Shown here one piece after another: positions 15,916 to 23,659 of a DNA stretch of 47,291 nt. Each line of letters opens with the position of its first letter. Position 1 is the first letter of the stretch. The translations under genes and the position numbers were made by a program. The stretch is from OFTM382 sp964352615 (GTDB lineage: Bacteria; Planctomycetota; Phycisphaerae; Phycisphaerales; UBA1924): positions 1 through 47,291 of the forward strand of contig CAYGSG010000014.1 of the NCBI GenBank assembly GCA_964352615.1. The letters run 5' to 3'. Under the pieces are notes generated by a model. The model made no database searches and had not been told where the DNA came from. It saw nothing but the letters and a program-made list of their open reading frames with translations.

Positions 15916-16976
15916 CAGAGCGATGCTCCGTTCTTGATGTCAGCTTGGAAGCTGCTCGCGTGCTTACCAAGCAGTGCCGCGAGCAGCGCGTTCTGCGCCC
16001 ACATGCGGTTCTCGGCCTGGTCGTAGACGATGGACTGTGGCGAGTCGATGACTTCATCGACGACTTCTTCGCCGCGGTGCGCGGGCAGGCAGTGCATGAA
16101 GATGGACGGGTCGGCGAGGCCGCGCGAGGCGAGGGCCATGGCCTTCTCGTTGATTTGGAGACCCGCGAACGCGCCCTGACGGACCTCGGCCTGGTGCTGC
16201 TGACCCATCGAGAGCCATGTGTCGGTGTAGACGGCGTGGTGGCCTTGGATCGCGCTGAGGTGGTGGCTGAGCGTGATGGTCGAGCCGGTGGCCTCGGCGG
16301 CCGCGATGGCCTGCTTGACCACGCTGAACTGTGGTTCAAAGCCTTTAGGCGTGACGACGGCCATGTCGATACCGAGCTTGGAAGCGAGCAGCATGAGCGA
16401 GTGGCAGACGTTGTTGCCATCGCCGACCCACGCGAGCTTGAGGCCGTCGAACGAGCCGAAGTGCTCGTGCAGCGTGAGCAGATCGGCGAGCGCCTGGCAC
16501 GGGTGCTCGTGGTCGCTGAGCGCGTTGACGATCGGGACCGCGGAGTTCGCAGCCAGCTCGGTGAGCACGTCGTGGTCATAGACGCGGGCGATGACCACGT
16601 CGGCCATGCGTTCGAGGTTCTTGGCGTAGTCCTTGACGGACTCTCGCTCGCCGATGCGCTGCTTGGAGTGGTCGAAGTACATGGCGTGCCCGCCGAGCTT
16701 GGCGATGCCGATCTCGAAGCTGACGCGGGTGCGGAGGCTGGGCATCTCGAAGAGCAGCACCGCGGACTTGTGCGCCAGCTCGGAGGCCCATGACGCGGGA
16801 TCAAGCTTGCACTCGGCCTTGATCTGCTGGGCAAGGGCGATCAGGTCGTTGGCCTGCTGCACGCTGAGGTCATCGACGCTGAGAAAGTGTGACAGGCCGG
16901 CGGCCTTTGGGCTGGGCTTGGAGGGCACTGGCTTTGATTCGAGGGCTGGTTGGGGGGCTGGTTGGAGAGACGGCAT
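15915..16976 (-). CDS. argF: Ornithine carbamoyltransferase
   Basis: 353 residues with a Pro/Ser-rich N-terminal extension of about 28 residues before LSHFLSVDDLS. The carbamoyl-phosphate loop is SLRTRVSFE (80-88; usually STRTRVSFE), then HPCQALADLLT (158-168). The ornithine-binding loop is TDTWLSMG (251-258), and HCLPAHRGEEV (295-305) marks OTCase rather than aspartate carbamoyltransferase. It makes citrulline from ornithine and carbamoyl phosphate. The start has AAGGA 7 nt upstream. It follows argB after 75 nt and overlaps argA. The SLRT variant resembles acyl-ornithine transcarbamylases in that loop, but HCLPAH supports plain ornithine. Confidence 0.92.
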   Translation of the reverse strand: MPSLQPAPQPALESKPVPSKPSPKAAGLSHFLSVDDLSVQQANDLIALAQQIKAECKLDPASWASELAHKSAVLLFEMPSLRTRVSFEIGIAKLGGHAMYFDHSKQRIGERESVKDYAKNLERMADVVIARVYDHDVLTELAANSAVPIVNALSDHEHPCQALADLLTLHEHFGSFDGLKLAWVGDGNNVCHSLMLLASKLGIDMAVVTPKGFEPQFSVVKQAIAAAEATGSTITLSHHLSAIQGHHAVYTDTWLSMGQQHQAEVRQGAFAGLQINEKAMALASRGLADPSIFMHCLPAHRGEEVVDEVIDSPQSIVYDQAENRMWAQNALLAALLGKHASSFQADIKNGASL

Positions 16977-17051
16977 AATCAGTTCCTTGCGTGGCCCGGC
17001 GGAGTCGGCGGGCGTCGCTGGTCGTGCTTTGGATTGGGCGTGAGGGGCGCT

Positions 17052-17903
17052 TCAGACGGGCATCGGCTGCGTGGGCTCGGGCGAGCCCATCGGCCTGAGT
17101 CGCTTGGAAGACACCGTGGTGCCGACGTGGCCCGCGCTTGATGCGAGCGCCTCGGAAATCTGTGAGAAGTGCACGATGCGCACCGGCGCACTGAGTTGGC
17201 CAGCGGCCTGCAACGCGGCGTTGACCTTGGGGACCATGCCGCTGTGGATGATGCCCGATTCGATAGCGCTCTGAGCGAGTGGTTCATCGAGGAACGGGAT
17301 TGCGGCGCCGTCGGCATCGAGCACGCCAGGCGTGTCGGTCACGAGCACCAGAGCCGAGGCACCGACGGCGAGTGCGGCGCCGAGGGCTGCGTCGTCGGCG
17401 TTGACGTTGAGGAGTTCGCCAGCGGCGGAGAAGCCGATGGAGGACACGACCGGTGTTCGGCCCGCTGCGAGCAGCTCACGCCAGAGATCGCCGGTGCCGC
17501 CGGTTACGAGGCCGACGCAGCCGAGCGCGGCATCAGGGTGACGCTCGACGATGGCGGCCCCGCCGTCACCGAGGCACAGGCCGACCGCGTTGCAGCCTTC
17601 GGACCGCAGCGCGGCGGTGAAGCTCTTGTTGGCCGTTCCCGCCAGAGCGCCGACGACCGGGCCGATGGCGGCTGCGTTGGTCGCGCGGAGGCCATTGATC
17701 TTGGGCGCTTCGATGCCGAGCTTGGTCAGCAGTTCAGTGACGGCCGTTCCGCCGCCGTGAACGACCACGAGCTTGGTGCGGATGCTGGCTTGTGTGATGG
17801 CCGCGACGATGGCGTTCAGCGATGCAGCATCATCGAGCAGTTGCCCGCCGACCTTGACGACGGTGATCGGCTCATCGTTGTTGGGAACGCGTTGGATGCT
17901 CAA
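17052..17903 (-). CDS. argB: Acetylglutamate kinase
   Basis: 283 residues. An amino-acid kinase that makes N-acetylglutamyl-5-phosphate. Motifs: VVKVGGQLLDD at the N-terminus, VVVHGGGTAVTELL, INGLRATNAAAI, VSSIGFSAAGELLNVNADDA, LVLVTDTPGVLD, and the late GMVPKVNAALQAA. The C-terminal tail after GHVGTTV is Pro-rich and not conserved. Its ATG overlaps the argC stop by 4 bases. N-acetylglutamate kinases with an N-terminal helix are arginine-sensitive; no such helix is evident here, so feedback control may rest with ArgR. Confidence 0.94.
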   Translation of the reverse strand: MSIQRVPNNDEPITVVKVGGQLLDDAASLNAIVAAITQASIRTKLVVVHGGGTAVTELLTKLGIEAPKINGLRATNAAAIGPVVGALAGTANKSFTAALRSEGCNAVGLCLGDGGAAIVERHPDAALGCVGLVTGGTGDLWRELLAAGRTPVVSSIGFSAAGELLNVNADDAALGAALAVGASALVLVTDTPGVLDADGAAIPFLDEPLAQSAIESGIIHSGMVPKVNAALQAAGQLSAPVRIVHFSQISEALASSAGHVGTTVSSKRLRPMGSPEPTQPMPV

Positions 17904-18988
17904 AGCGCACCCCCCGCAGCGACCCGTTGGGGGCCGATCGCTGGGAGCAGGCCCTGGGATTCATCGAAGCCCATGCGCACGTTCCACGCCTGCACCGCCT
18001 GGCCCGATGCGCCCTTGAGCAGGTTGTCGATGGCGCTGGCAATGATGAGCACGCCGGTGCTTTCGTCAAGGTGCCAGGCGATGTCGCAGTAATTCGTGCC
18101 CGCGACGGCTGCGACGCTGGGTAGTTGGCCAGGATCAAGCAGCCGCACGAACGGGTTGCTGTGCGTCGGGTAGGCGCACGTGAATGCCTGCGCTACGCGG
18201 TCTGCGTCCCAGCCTTTGGCGAGCTTGACGTGGGAGGTGACGACCATGCCGCGATCCCACGGGCCGACGTGAGGCGTGAACACGACACGGGTATCCGAGC
18301 TTGCGCCGAGGTGGTGGGTGATCTCGGGCAGGTGGCGATGGCCGGTGACGCCGTAGGGGCGGAGACTGACTTCGCAGAAGAGCTGGGCGGTGTTTCCAAC
18401 GCCCCGGCCGGCGCCGCTGACCCCGCTGATGCCGATGACGGAGACATGCGAGCCCGGCGCGATCGCGCCGGCTGATGCCAAAGGGCGCAGGCCGAGCAGC
18501 GCGGCGGTCGGGTAGCAGCCGGGGGCTGCGATGAGGTCAGCGCCGAGCAGTTCGTCGCGTGCGTGCTCGACCAAGCCGTAGACCGCGCTTGCGAGAAGGC
18601 CCGCGTCGGTGTGCTCGATGGCGTACCAGTCGCGGCAGGTCTTGGCGCAGGGGTGGCGGAACGCTGCCGAGAGATCGACGATGATCGGCGCATCCTTGCC
18701 CGAGCGCTCCGAGACAATCGAGTGGCTGACCTCGTGGGGCGTGGCGAGAAAGACCGCGTCTGGTTCGAGTTCGCAGAGCCGGTCCGGGCTCATGGGCTCG
18801 ATGGGCAGGTCGATGGCGTTGCGGAAGCGCGGAAACTCATCGGCGAACGGGCGGCTGCCCTCGCGCGAGCCCGAGCCAAAGAGGCCGACGAGTTCGGCAC
18901 CGGCATGGTGCGCGAGCAAGCCCACAAGCTCACGCCCGGTGTAGCCGGTGGCGCCAACGACCACGACCCGTGCTCGCGACTCGTTCAC
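17900..18988 (-). CDS. argC: N-acetyl-gamma-glutamyl-phosphate reductase
   Basis: 362 residues. NADPH-dependent reductase of the third arginine step. The Rossmann motif is VVVVGATGYTGRELVGLLAH. Catalytic Cys158 lies in AAPGCYPTAALLGL. The substrate region has SGVSGAGRG and GHRHLPEITHHL, and the end has WNVRMGFDESQGL (usually MGFxExxGL). It overlaps argR upstream and argB downstream by 4 bases each, so the three are probably translationally coupled. Confidence 0.95.
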   Translation of the reverse strand: MNESRARVVVVGATGYTGRELVGLLAHHAGAELVGLFGSGSREGSRPFADEFPRFRNAIDLPIEPMSPDRLCELEPDAVFLATPHEVSHSIVSERSGKDAPIIVDLSAAFRHPCAKTCRDWYAIEHTDAGLLASAVYGLVEHARDELLGADLIAAPGCYPTAALLGLRPLASAGAIAPGSHVSVIGISGVSGAGRGVGNTAQLFCEVSLRPYGVTGHRHLPEITHHLGASSDTRVVFTPHVGPWDRGMVVTSHVKLAKGWDADRVAQAFTCAYPTHSNPFVRLLDPGQLPSVAAVAGTNYCDIAWHLDESTGVLIIASAIDNLLKGASGQAVQAWNVRMGFDESQGLLPAIGPQRVAAGGAL

Positions 18989-19494
18989 GAGGCCGATCCG
19001 TTCGTGCTTGAGGAAACAGAGCGGTGGACGAGCCCAGCGGCGCGGCGAATGGTGGCGAGCAGTTTGGACGCTGCTGACTCATTGAGGCACGCCACGAAGA
19101 TGGTGTCGTCGCCCGCAACCGTGCCAGCGACCCCTTCGGGCGGCTGGCGATCGAACTCGACCGCGACGACCTGCGCGTGGCCCGGCGGGGTCTTGAGCAC
19201 CACGAGCGTGCCGGCGGGCTCGGCGCTGAGAATCGAGGTCTCCAGCGCGCGCTCGAGCGATGACCGCAGGCCGGAATCGGTGTTGGGTGCCGCGGCGGGA
19301 GCACCCCAGTGGTCGAGCAGCGCGTAGCCGGTTGGTCCTTTGATGACGCCCATCTCGCGGAAGTCGCGGGAGACGGTGGCTTGGGTGGTTTCGATGCCTT
19401 GCTCGGCGAGCAGGTCCCGCAGGACATCCTGGCTCTGGACCTCTTGAGAGGCGAGGAGCCGGGCGATGGCTTGCTGTCTGCGGTCTCGGCCCAT
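18985..19494 (-). CDS. argR: Arginine repressor ArgR
   Basis: 169 residues from ATG 19494. The frame is open 8 codons upstream, but a TATAAT box lies in that stretch, so 19494 is preferred; it also matches the usual ArgR N-terminus (MGRDRRQQAIARLLASQEVQ). The winged helix includes TTQATVSRDFREMGVIK (family: xTQATxSRDxxELxxxK). The C-terminal hexamerisation/arginine domain has GTLVVLKTPPGHAQVVAVEF and GTVAGDDTIFVACL. It is the first gene of its own operon and should repress it when arginine is abundant. The C-terminal tail (VSSSTNGSAS) is Ser-rich and not typical. Confidence 0.93.
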   Translation of the reverse strand: MGRDRRQQAIARLLASQEVQSQDVLRDLLAEQGIETTQATVSRDFREMGVIKGPTGYALLDHWGAPAAAPNTDSGLRSSLERALETSILSAEPAGTLVVLKTPPGHAQVVAVEFDRQPPEGVAGTVAGDDTIFVACLNESAASKLLATIRRAAGLVHRSVSSSTNGSAS

Positions 19495-19498
19495 TGGA

Positions 19499-19528
19499 TG
19501 ATTATACATCGTACGCATGAATAATCAA
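19499..19528 (-). promoter_or_regulatory. arg operon promoter overlapping an ArgR-like operator
   Basis: Minus strand: TTGATT (19528-19523), a 16-nt spacer, TATAAT (19506-19501), then 6 nt to the argR ATG. The promoter lies within an inverted repeat TGATTAT (19499-19505) / ATAATCA (19521-19527), arms 22 bp centre to centre. This matches two AT-rich half-sites one would expect of ARG boxes (TGAAT / ATTCA-like). RNA polymerase and ArgR would compete. The spacing from the -10 makes a leaderless argR mRNA likely. Confidence 0.65.
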
Positions 19529-19693
19529 CTTGAGCATAGCCTGAGCATGGTTGGCCCTGGAAGCTGGCTTCGGTACCCGTTTATTGAGACCTAAGGCGAG
19601 TTTGAGCCGTAGTTTGAGGGGTGGCACCGGGGAGCGACCGGCGGCTTGGCCGATAGGCTGAGGGATCAAGGTAGGAATCAGAGGAGGCCCGCG

Positions 19694-21829
19694 ATGGCAT
19701 CGAGCGATCTGAACCGGAACAAGACGCGGTGGCTTCTGGCGGCGGCGGGCGTGCTGCTTCAGCCCTCAACCGCGCTGGCGACCGACGGCTCGGACGTGTT
19801 GCTGGTGATCGATCCGACCGACCCTGTGTCGCTGGTGGTCGGGCACTACTACCAGAACGCGCGAGGCGTGCCGGACAACCAGGTTGTGTACATGCCGATC
19901 GCGACCTCGCCTTATCTGAGCTTCAGAGAGTTCCAACTGCCGGCGATCCGGGCGGTGGTCGATCAGCGTGATCTCGATTTGTTGATCGACTACATTGTGC
20001 TGGCGCCGAGCACGACCTTCTTTAACGCGGTGCCCAACACGTTCGTTGATTCGTGCTCGCCGGTGAGCCGCTTCTCGATCACGTCGGCGTACTCGTCTTT
20101 GTACCTCGACGATGTGTTCGCGGCGGGCAACATCCCGATTCTGTACTCGAATCCGTTTGGAGGCTCTGCCTCGCCGTCGGTGGTGCCCTTTGAGGGCATC
20201 GTCGAGTACGCGAACGGCTTTCCGAACGCCAACGGCAGCCGGGTGCTCATCAGCTCGCTGCTCGGGTACACGGGCGTTCGCGGCAACACGGTGCAGGAAA
20301 TCCTTGACATGATCGACCGGTCAGTGGCGGCCGACGGCACGCACCCCGCGGGCACGGTCTATTACATGCAGACGACCGACGCGGCGCGCTCGGGGCCGAG
20401 GCATGGGACGTACCCGAACGCTGTCAGCGAGCTTCAAGCGCTGGGCGATGACGCCGAGCACCTGTTCGCCAACCTGCCCATCGGTCGGCACGACGCGCTC
20501 GGCGTGATGTCTGGCTTTGCGAGCACGAACATCGACCAGGCCGACTTCACGCTGCTGCCCGGGGCGTTTGCGGACCATCTGACTTCATTTGCCGCGACGT
20601 TCGATACCAGCGCGCAGACCAAGGCGAGCGAATGGATCCGCAAGGGTGCGAGCGGCACCTTCGGAACGGTGCAGGAGCCTTGCAACTATCCGAACAAATT
20701 CCCGCACGCACGGGCGCACCTGTTCTACCACCAAGGCCTCCCGCTCGGCGCCGCTGCGTTCCGTTCGCTGCGCTCGTTCCCGGTGCAGGGGCTGCTGCTG
20801 GGCGATCCGCTGACATCGCCCTTTGACACGGCCCCGAGTGTGGCGGTCAGCGCCGCGCCGGGTGGACCGGGGACGGTCAGCATCACGATGGCCGCGACCA
20901 CCACCAAGCCGGGCGTGCCCAATCCGGCGTTCGGTAGGATGTTTGTCGACGGCGTGTTCTCCGGGATAGTGCTGAACAATGCGAGCGGCGTGCTGAACAC
21001 TTCTTCGCTGGCCGACGGCTGGCACGAGGTGGTCGTCAGCGCAGTGGATGCTTCACCCGTGCGCTCCTCTGCGACGGATTCGGTCGCCATCGTGGTCTCG
21101 AACCTTGGCCGGTTCGTAGAGATCGCACAGACTCCCAGCTCGGTGGCCCTTGATGAAGCCATCGAGATCGACGCTCGGGTGCTCGGCCCGCACGGCGCGA
21201 GTGAGCTGCGCGTGCTTCAGAACGGGCGAACCGTGGTGACCGGGCCGGGCCGTCAATCCAGGCTCATCGTGCCCGCGAACCTGCTCGGCGAGGGCGATTC
21301 GCGGGTGCAGATCGAGGCGGTGTTCGCCGACGGCATGCGGGTGCGCAGCGAGCCTCTTGCGATCACCGTCACCGCGGGCACGCCCAACGCGGCCCCATCG
21401 GCGCCGAGAGCGTTCACGGTGAGCGAATTGCTGACGCCCGATCTTGATGTGCTGCTCGAACTGCCGTTCGCAACCGACGGCGAGATGAGCCAGCTCACGT
21501 TTGAGGTGCTGCAAGCCCCGGCTCAGGCGAGCATCAACACGGGCTCGGGTGGAGCGGCCGTGATGGCCACGCCCGATTCGGGTGCCACGGGGCTCGATCG
21601 GCTGGTGTACCGGGTCACCGGCCCGGGCGGAACGGCGGAAGGGTTGATCCGCATCAGCTACGACGGGGCCTGGCCCGACGATCGCAACGGCGACGGCAGT
21701 GTCGATACCGACGATCTCTATGCCCAGCAGCAGAACCCGGTCGATCTGAACGCGGACGGCGTGGCCGACCAGGCGGACCTGGTCTTTCTGGAGCAGATGG
21801 TCAGAGCGGAGCTGCCGATCAATCGGTGA
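19694..21829 (+). CDS. TIGR03790-like secreted protein with C-terminal dockerin-like repeats
   Basis: 711 residues from ATG 19694, fixed by GAGGAGG 6 nt upstream. A hydrophobic signal (WLLAAAGVLLQPSTALA) is followed by DVLLVIDPTDPVSLVVGHYY and YYQNARGVPDNQVVYMPI, the characteristic N-terminus of the TIGR03790 family, known from planctomycetes and other bacteria and of unknown function. The middle (about 400-640) is beta-rich, Ig/FN3-like (VSNLGRFVEIAQTPSSV, SRVQIEAVFADGMRVRS). The C-terminus has two calcium-loop motifs, DRNGDGSVDTDDL and DLNADGVADQADL, as in dockerin type I. Probably secreted or cell-surface. No enzyme motif recognised. Confidence 0.78.
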   Translation: MASSDLNRNKTRWLLAAAGVLLQPSTALATDGSDVLLVIDPTDPVSLVVGHYYQNARGVPDNQVVYMPIATSPYLSFREFQLPAIRAVVDQRDLDLLIDYIVLAPSTTFFNAVPNTFVDSCSPVSRFSITSAYSSLYLDDVFAAGNIPILYSNPFGGSASPSVVPFEGIVEYANGFPNANGSRVLISSLLGYTGVRGNTVQEILDMIDRSVAADGTHPAGTVYYMQTTDAARSGPRHGTYPNAVSELQALGDDAEHLFANLPIGRHDALGVMSGFASTNIDQADFTLLPGAFADHLTSFAATFDTSAQTKASEWIRKGASGTFGTVQEPCNYPNKFPHARAHLFYHQGLPLGAAAFRSLRSFPVQGLLLGDPLTSPFDTAPSVAVSAAPGGPGTVSITMAATTTKPGVPNPAFGRMFVDGVFSGIVLNNASGVLNTSSLADGWHEVVVSAVDASPVRSSATDSVAIVVSNLGRFVEIAQTPSSVALDEAIEIDARVLGPHGASELRVLQNGRTVVTGPGRQSRLIVPANLLGEGDSRVQIEAVFADGMRVRSEPLAITVTAGTPNAAPSAPRAFTVSELLTPDLDVLLELPFATDGEMSQLTFEVLQAPAQASINTGSGGAAVMATPDSGATGLDRLVYRVTGPGGTAEGLIRISYDGAWPDDRNGDGSVDTDDLYAQQQNPVDLNADGVADQADLVFLEQMVRAELPINR

Positions 21830-21904
21830 GCCATCTGCGAGCACGGAACGCATGAGCTAAGCTGAGGGCTGCCGATCGCAGCCTCTCTTTCGCTTTGCGC
21901 CCCG

Positions 21905-23539
21905 ATGCCCATGCACACGCCCCCCAAGCCCTATTTGCGTCTTGAACCGCTTGCCGGACCGCCCGGCGAGACGTTCGAGCTGCGCGACGCGCGGCCTTGG
22001 ACGGTCGGGCGCTCCACAGGATGCGATGCGCAGCTCGCTGACAAGACGGTTTCGCGTCGGCACTGCAAGATCATGTTCAGCGGCGAGAACTGGTTCATCA
22101 CGGACCTTGAGTCTCGGCACGGGACGTTCGTCAACGGGAAGCAACTCGACGTCAACACCCCGAGCATGCTGAACGATGGCGACCTGCTGAGGCTGGGGCC
22201 CTGGACGTACCGCGCGCGGATGACCGAGTCGGCGCCCTCGACGCTGCCGACGGCCAACGACGTGGACACCTCGGCGCACCGGGTGCAGAAGGTTCCCGAA
22301 CGAGAGCTGGCCAAGATCGCTCAGCAGCGGCTTGATCTGCTGATTCAGTGTGCGGGGACCATCAGCGGCGCGGACAGCGAGGAGTCGCTCGCCGAGGCGA
22401 TGCTCGAAGCCGTCATCGAGGGCACGGGTTTCAATCGTGCGGCGATCATCCGCGAGAGCGGCGCGGATGTCGAGATCGTCGGCTACCGAAGCCCCAACCA
22501 GCGTGGCGCTCCGAGCGAAGATCTGATGTTCAGCCGATCGCTCATCAGCGCCGCCAAGTCGGGCATGGTCCGCATGACCAGCGACTCGCAGCAAAATTTC
22601 GGTCAGTCGATCATGGACCTCGGGATTCACTCGGCGTTGTGCGCCCCGATCGTCGTGGACGGCACCGTGAACGCGTTTTTGTACCTCGACGCTCGCCGGC
22701 AGGAGAACATGGTGCAGTCCGACGCTGCGGCGTTCTGCCAGGCGGTCTGCAAAATGAGCGGGACATCGTGGGAGAACCTCAAACGCAAGCGCAGCGAACG
22801 GCAGAACGAAGAACTGCTGCGCGACGTGCGTGCAGCGGGTGCTGCCCAGAAGCTGCTGATGCCTCCGCCGCACGGACAGATCGGGGCCTTCGCGTACTTC
22901 ATGCGGATGCGTCCGGGTCGTCTGGTCGCGGGCGACCTATTTAGCATCCTGCCGCTGCCCGATGGCCGAGTGGCAGCGTTTCTTGGTGACGTGGCGGGCA
23001 AGGGATCGGCGGCGTCCATCCATATGGCGGTCACGCTCACGCTGCTCAAAGAGAAGCTCGAGTCGAGCGGCTGCCCGGCCAAGGCTATGAACACCGTGAA
23101 CGCGCAGGTGACCCCGCTGCTACCTCCCGGCAAGTTCATAAGCGTTTGGTGCGGCATCTTTGACGAAGCGAAGGGCACGATGGTGTTTGTCGATGCCGGC
23201 CACGGGCATTGGCTGTACCGCAGTGGGACGTATTCCCCCCAGACGATCGAGTGCGAGGGCGGCATGCCGCTGGGCGTGGACCCGGACGTGGCCTACTCGA
23301 CCGAAGAGCGGCCATTCGCCATCGGTTCGCGCGTCATTCTGTTCTCTGACGGCGTGGTCGAACAGCAATCGCCCGAGGGCGAGGAGTTCGGCATGGAGCG
23401 CGTCATCGATACGCTCAAGCAGGCCGACTCGACCGACACCGAGGTGAACGGGTTGTTCCAAGCTGTTCGCGACTTTGCGTGCACAGAGAACCTGAACGAC
23501 GACGTGACCGCGGCCTCGATCGAACGCCGCAGCCGGTAG
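21905..23539 (+). CDS. FHA-GAF-PP2C (SpoIIE-type) phosphatase regulator
   Basis: 544 residues (an in-frame ATG at 21911 is also possible). An FHA domain (about 10-105) has WTVGRSTGCDAQLADKTVSR with RRHCKI and SRHGTFVNGK, the phosphothreonine-binding residues. A GAF domain (about 140-300) runs from RLDLLIQCAGTISGADSEES to AFCQAVCKMSG. A PP2C/SpoIIE phosphatase (about 320-540) has RPGRLVAGDLFSI, AAFLGDVAGKGSAASI, FVDAGHGHW, RVILFSDGVVEQ and NDDVTAASI, with the metal Asp residues present. RsbU-like phosphatases control partner-switch anti-anti-sigma factors or chemotaxis-like outputs; no partner gene lies nearby. A terminator-like hairpin follows. Confidence 0.9.
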   Translation: MPMHTPPKPYLRLEPLAGPPGETFELRDARPWTVGRSTGCDAQLADKTVSRRHCKIMFSGENWFITDLESRHGTFVNGKQLDVNTPSMLNDGDLLRLGPWTYRARMTESAPSTLPTANDVDTSAHRVQKVPERELAKIAQQRLDLLIQCAGTISGADSEESLAEAMLEAVIEGTGFNRAAIIRESGADVEIVGYRSPNQRGAPSEDLMFSRSLISAAKSGMVRMTSDSQQNFGQSIMDLGIHSALCAPIVVDGTVNAFLYLDARRQENMVQSDAAAFCQAVCKMSGTSWENLKRKRSERQNEELLRDVRAAGAAQKLLMPPPHGQIGAFAYFMRMRPGRLVAGDLFSILPLPDGRVAAFLGDVAGKGSAASIHMAVTLTLLKEKLESSGCPAKAMNTVNAQVTPLLPPGKFISVWCGIFDEAKGTMVFVDAGHGHWLYRSGTYSPQTIECEGGMPLGVDPDVAYSTEERPFAIGSRVILFSDGVVEQQSPEGEEFGMERVIDTLKQADSTDTEVNGLFQAVRDFACTENLNDDVTAASIERRSR

Positions 23540-23580
23540 TTTGGAACTCGGCACCCGATGCATGAACGTGCGCGCATGAA

Positions 23581-23609
23581 AGAGCCCCGACCCAATGGGC
23601 CGGGGCTCT
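23581..23609. terminator. Convergent-gene hairpin
   Basis: AGAGCCCCG, A/C mismatch, CCC-AAT-GGG, then CGGGGCTCT: a 9-bp plus 3-bp stem. It lies between the FHA-GAF-PP2C gene and the convergent dockerin-like gene, 42 nt after the former's stop. There is no T-run on either side, so termination would not be classical. Confidence 0.5.
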
Positions 23610-23659
23610 GGATGTGAATGCAACCTGTTAGGACCGTGTGCCAGGACTGGCCCGCGGTG

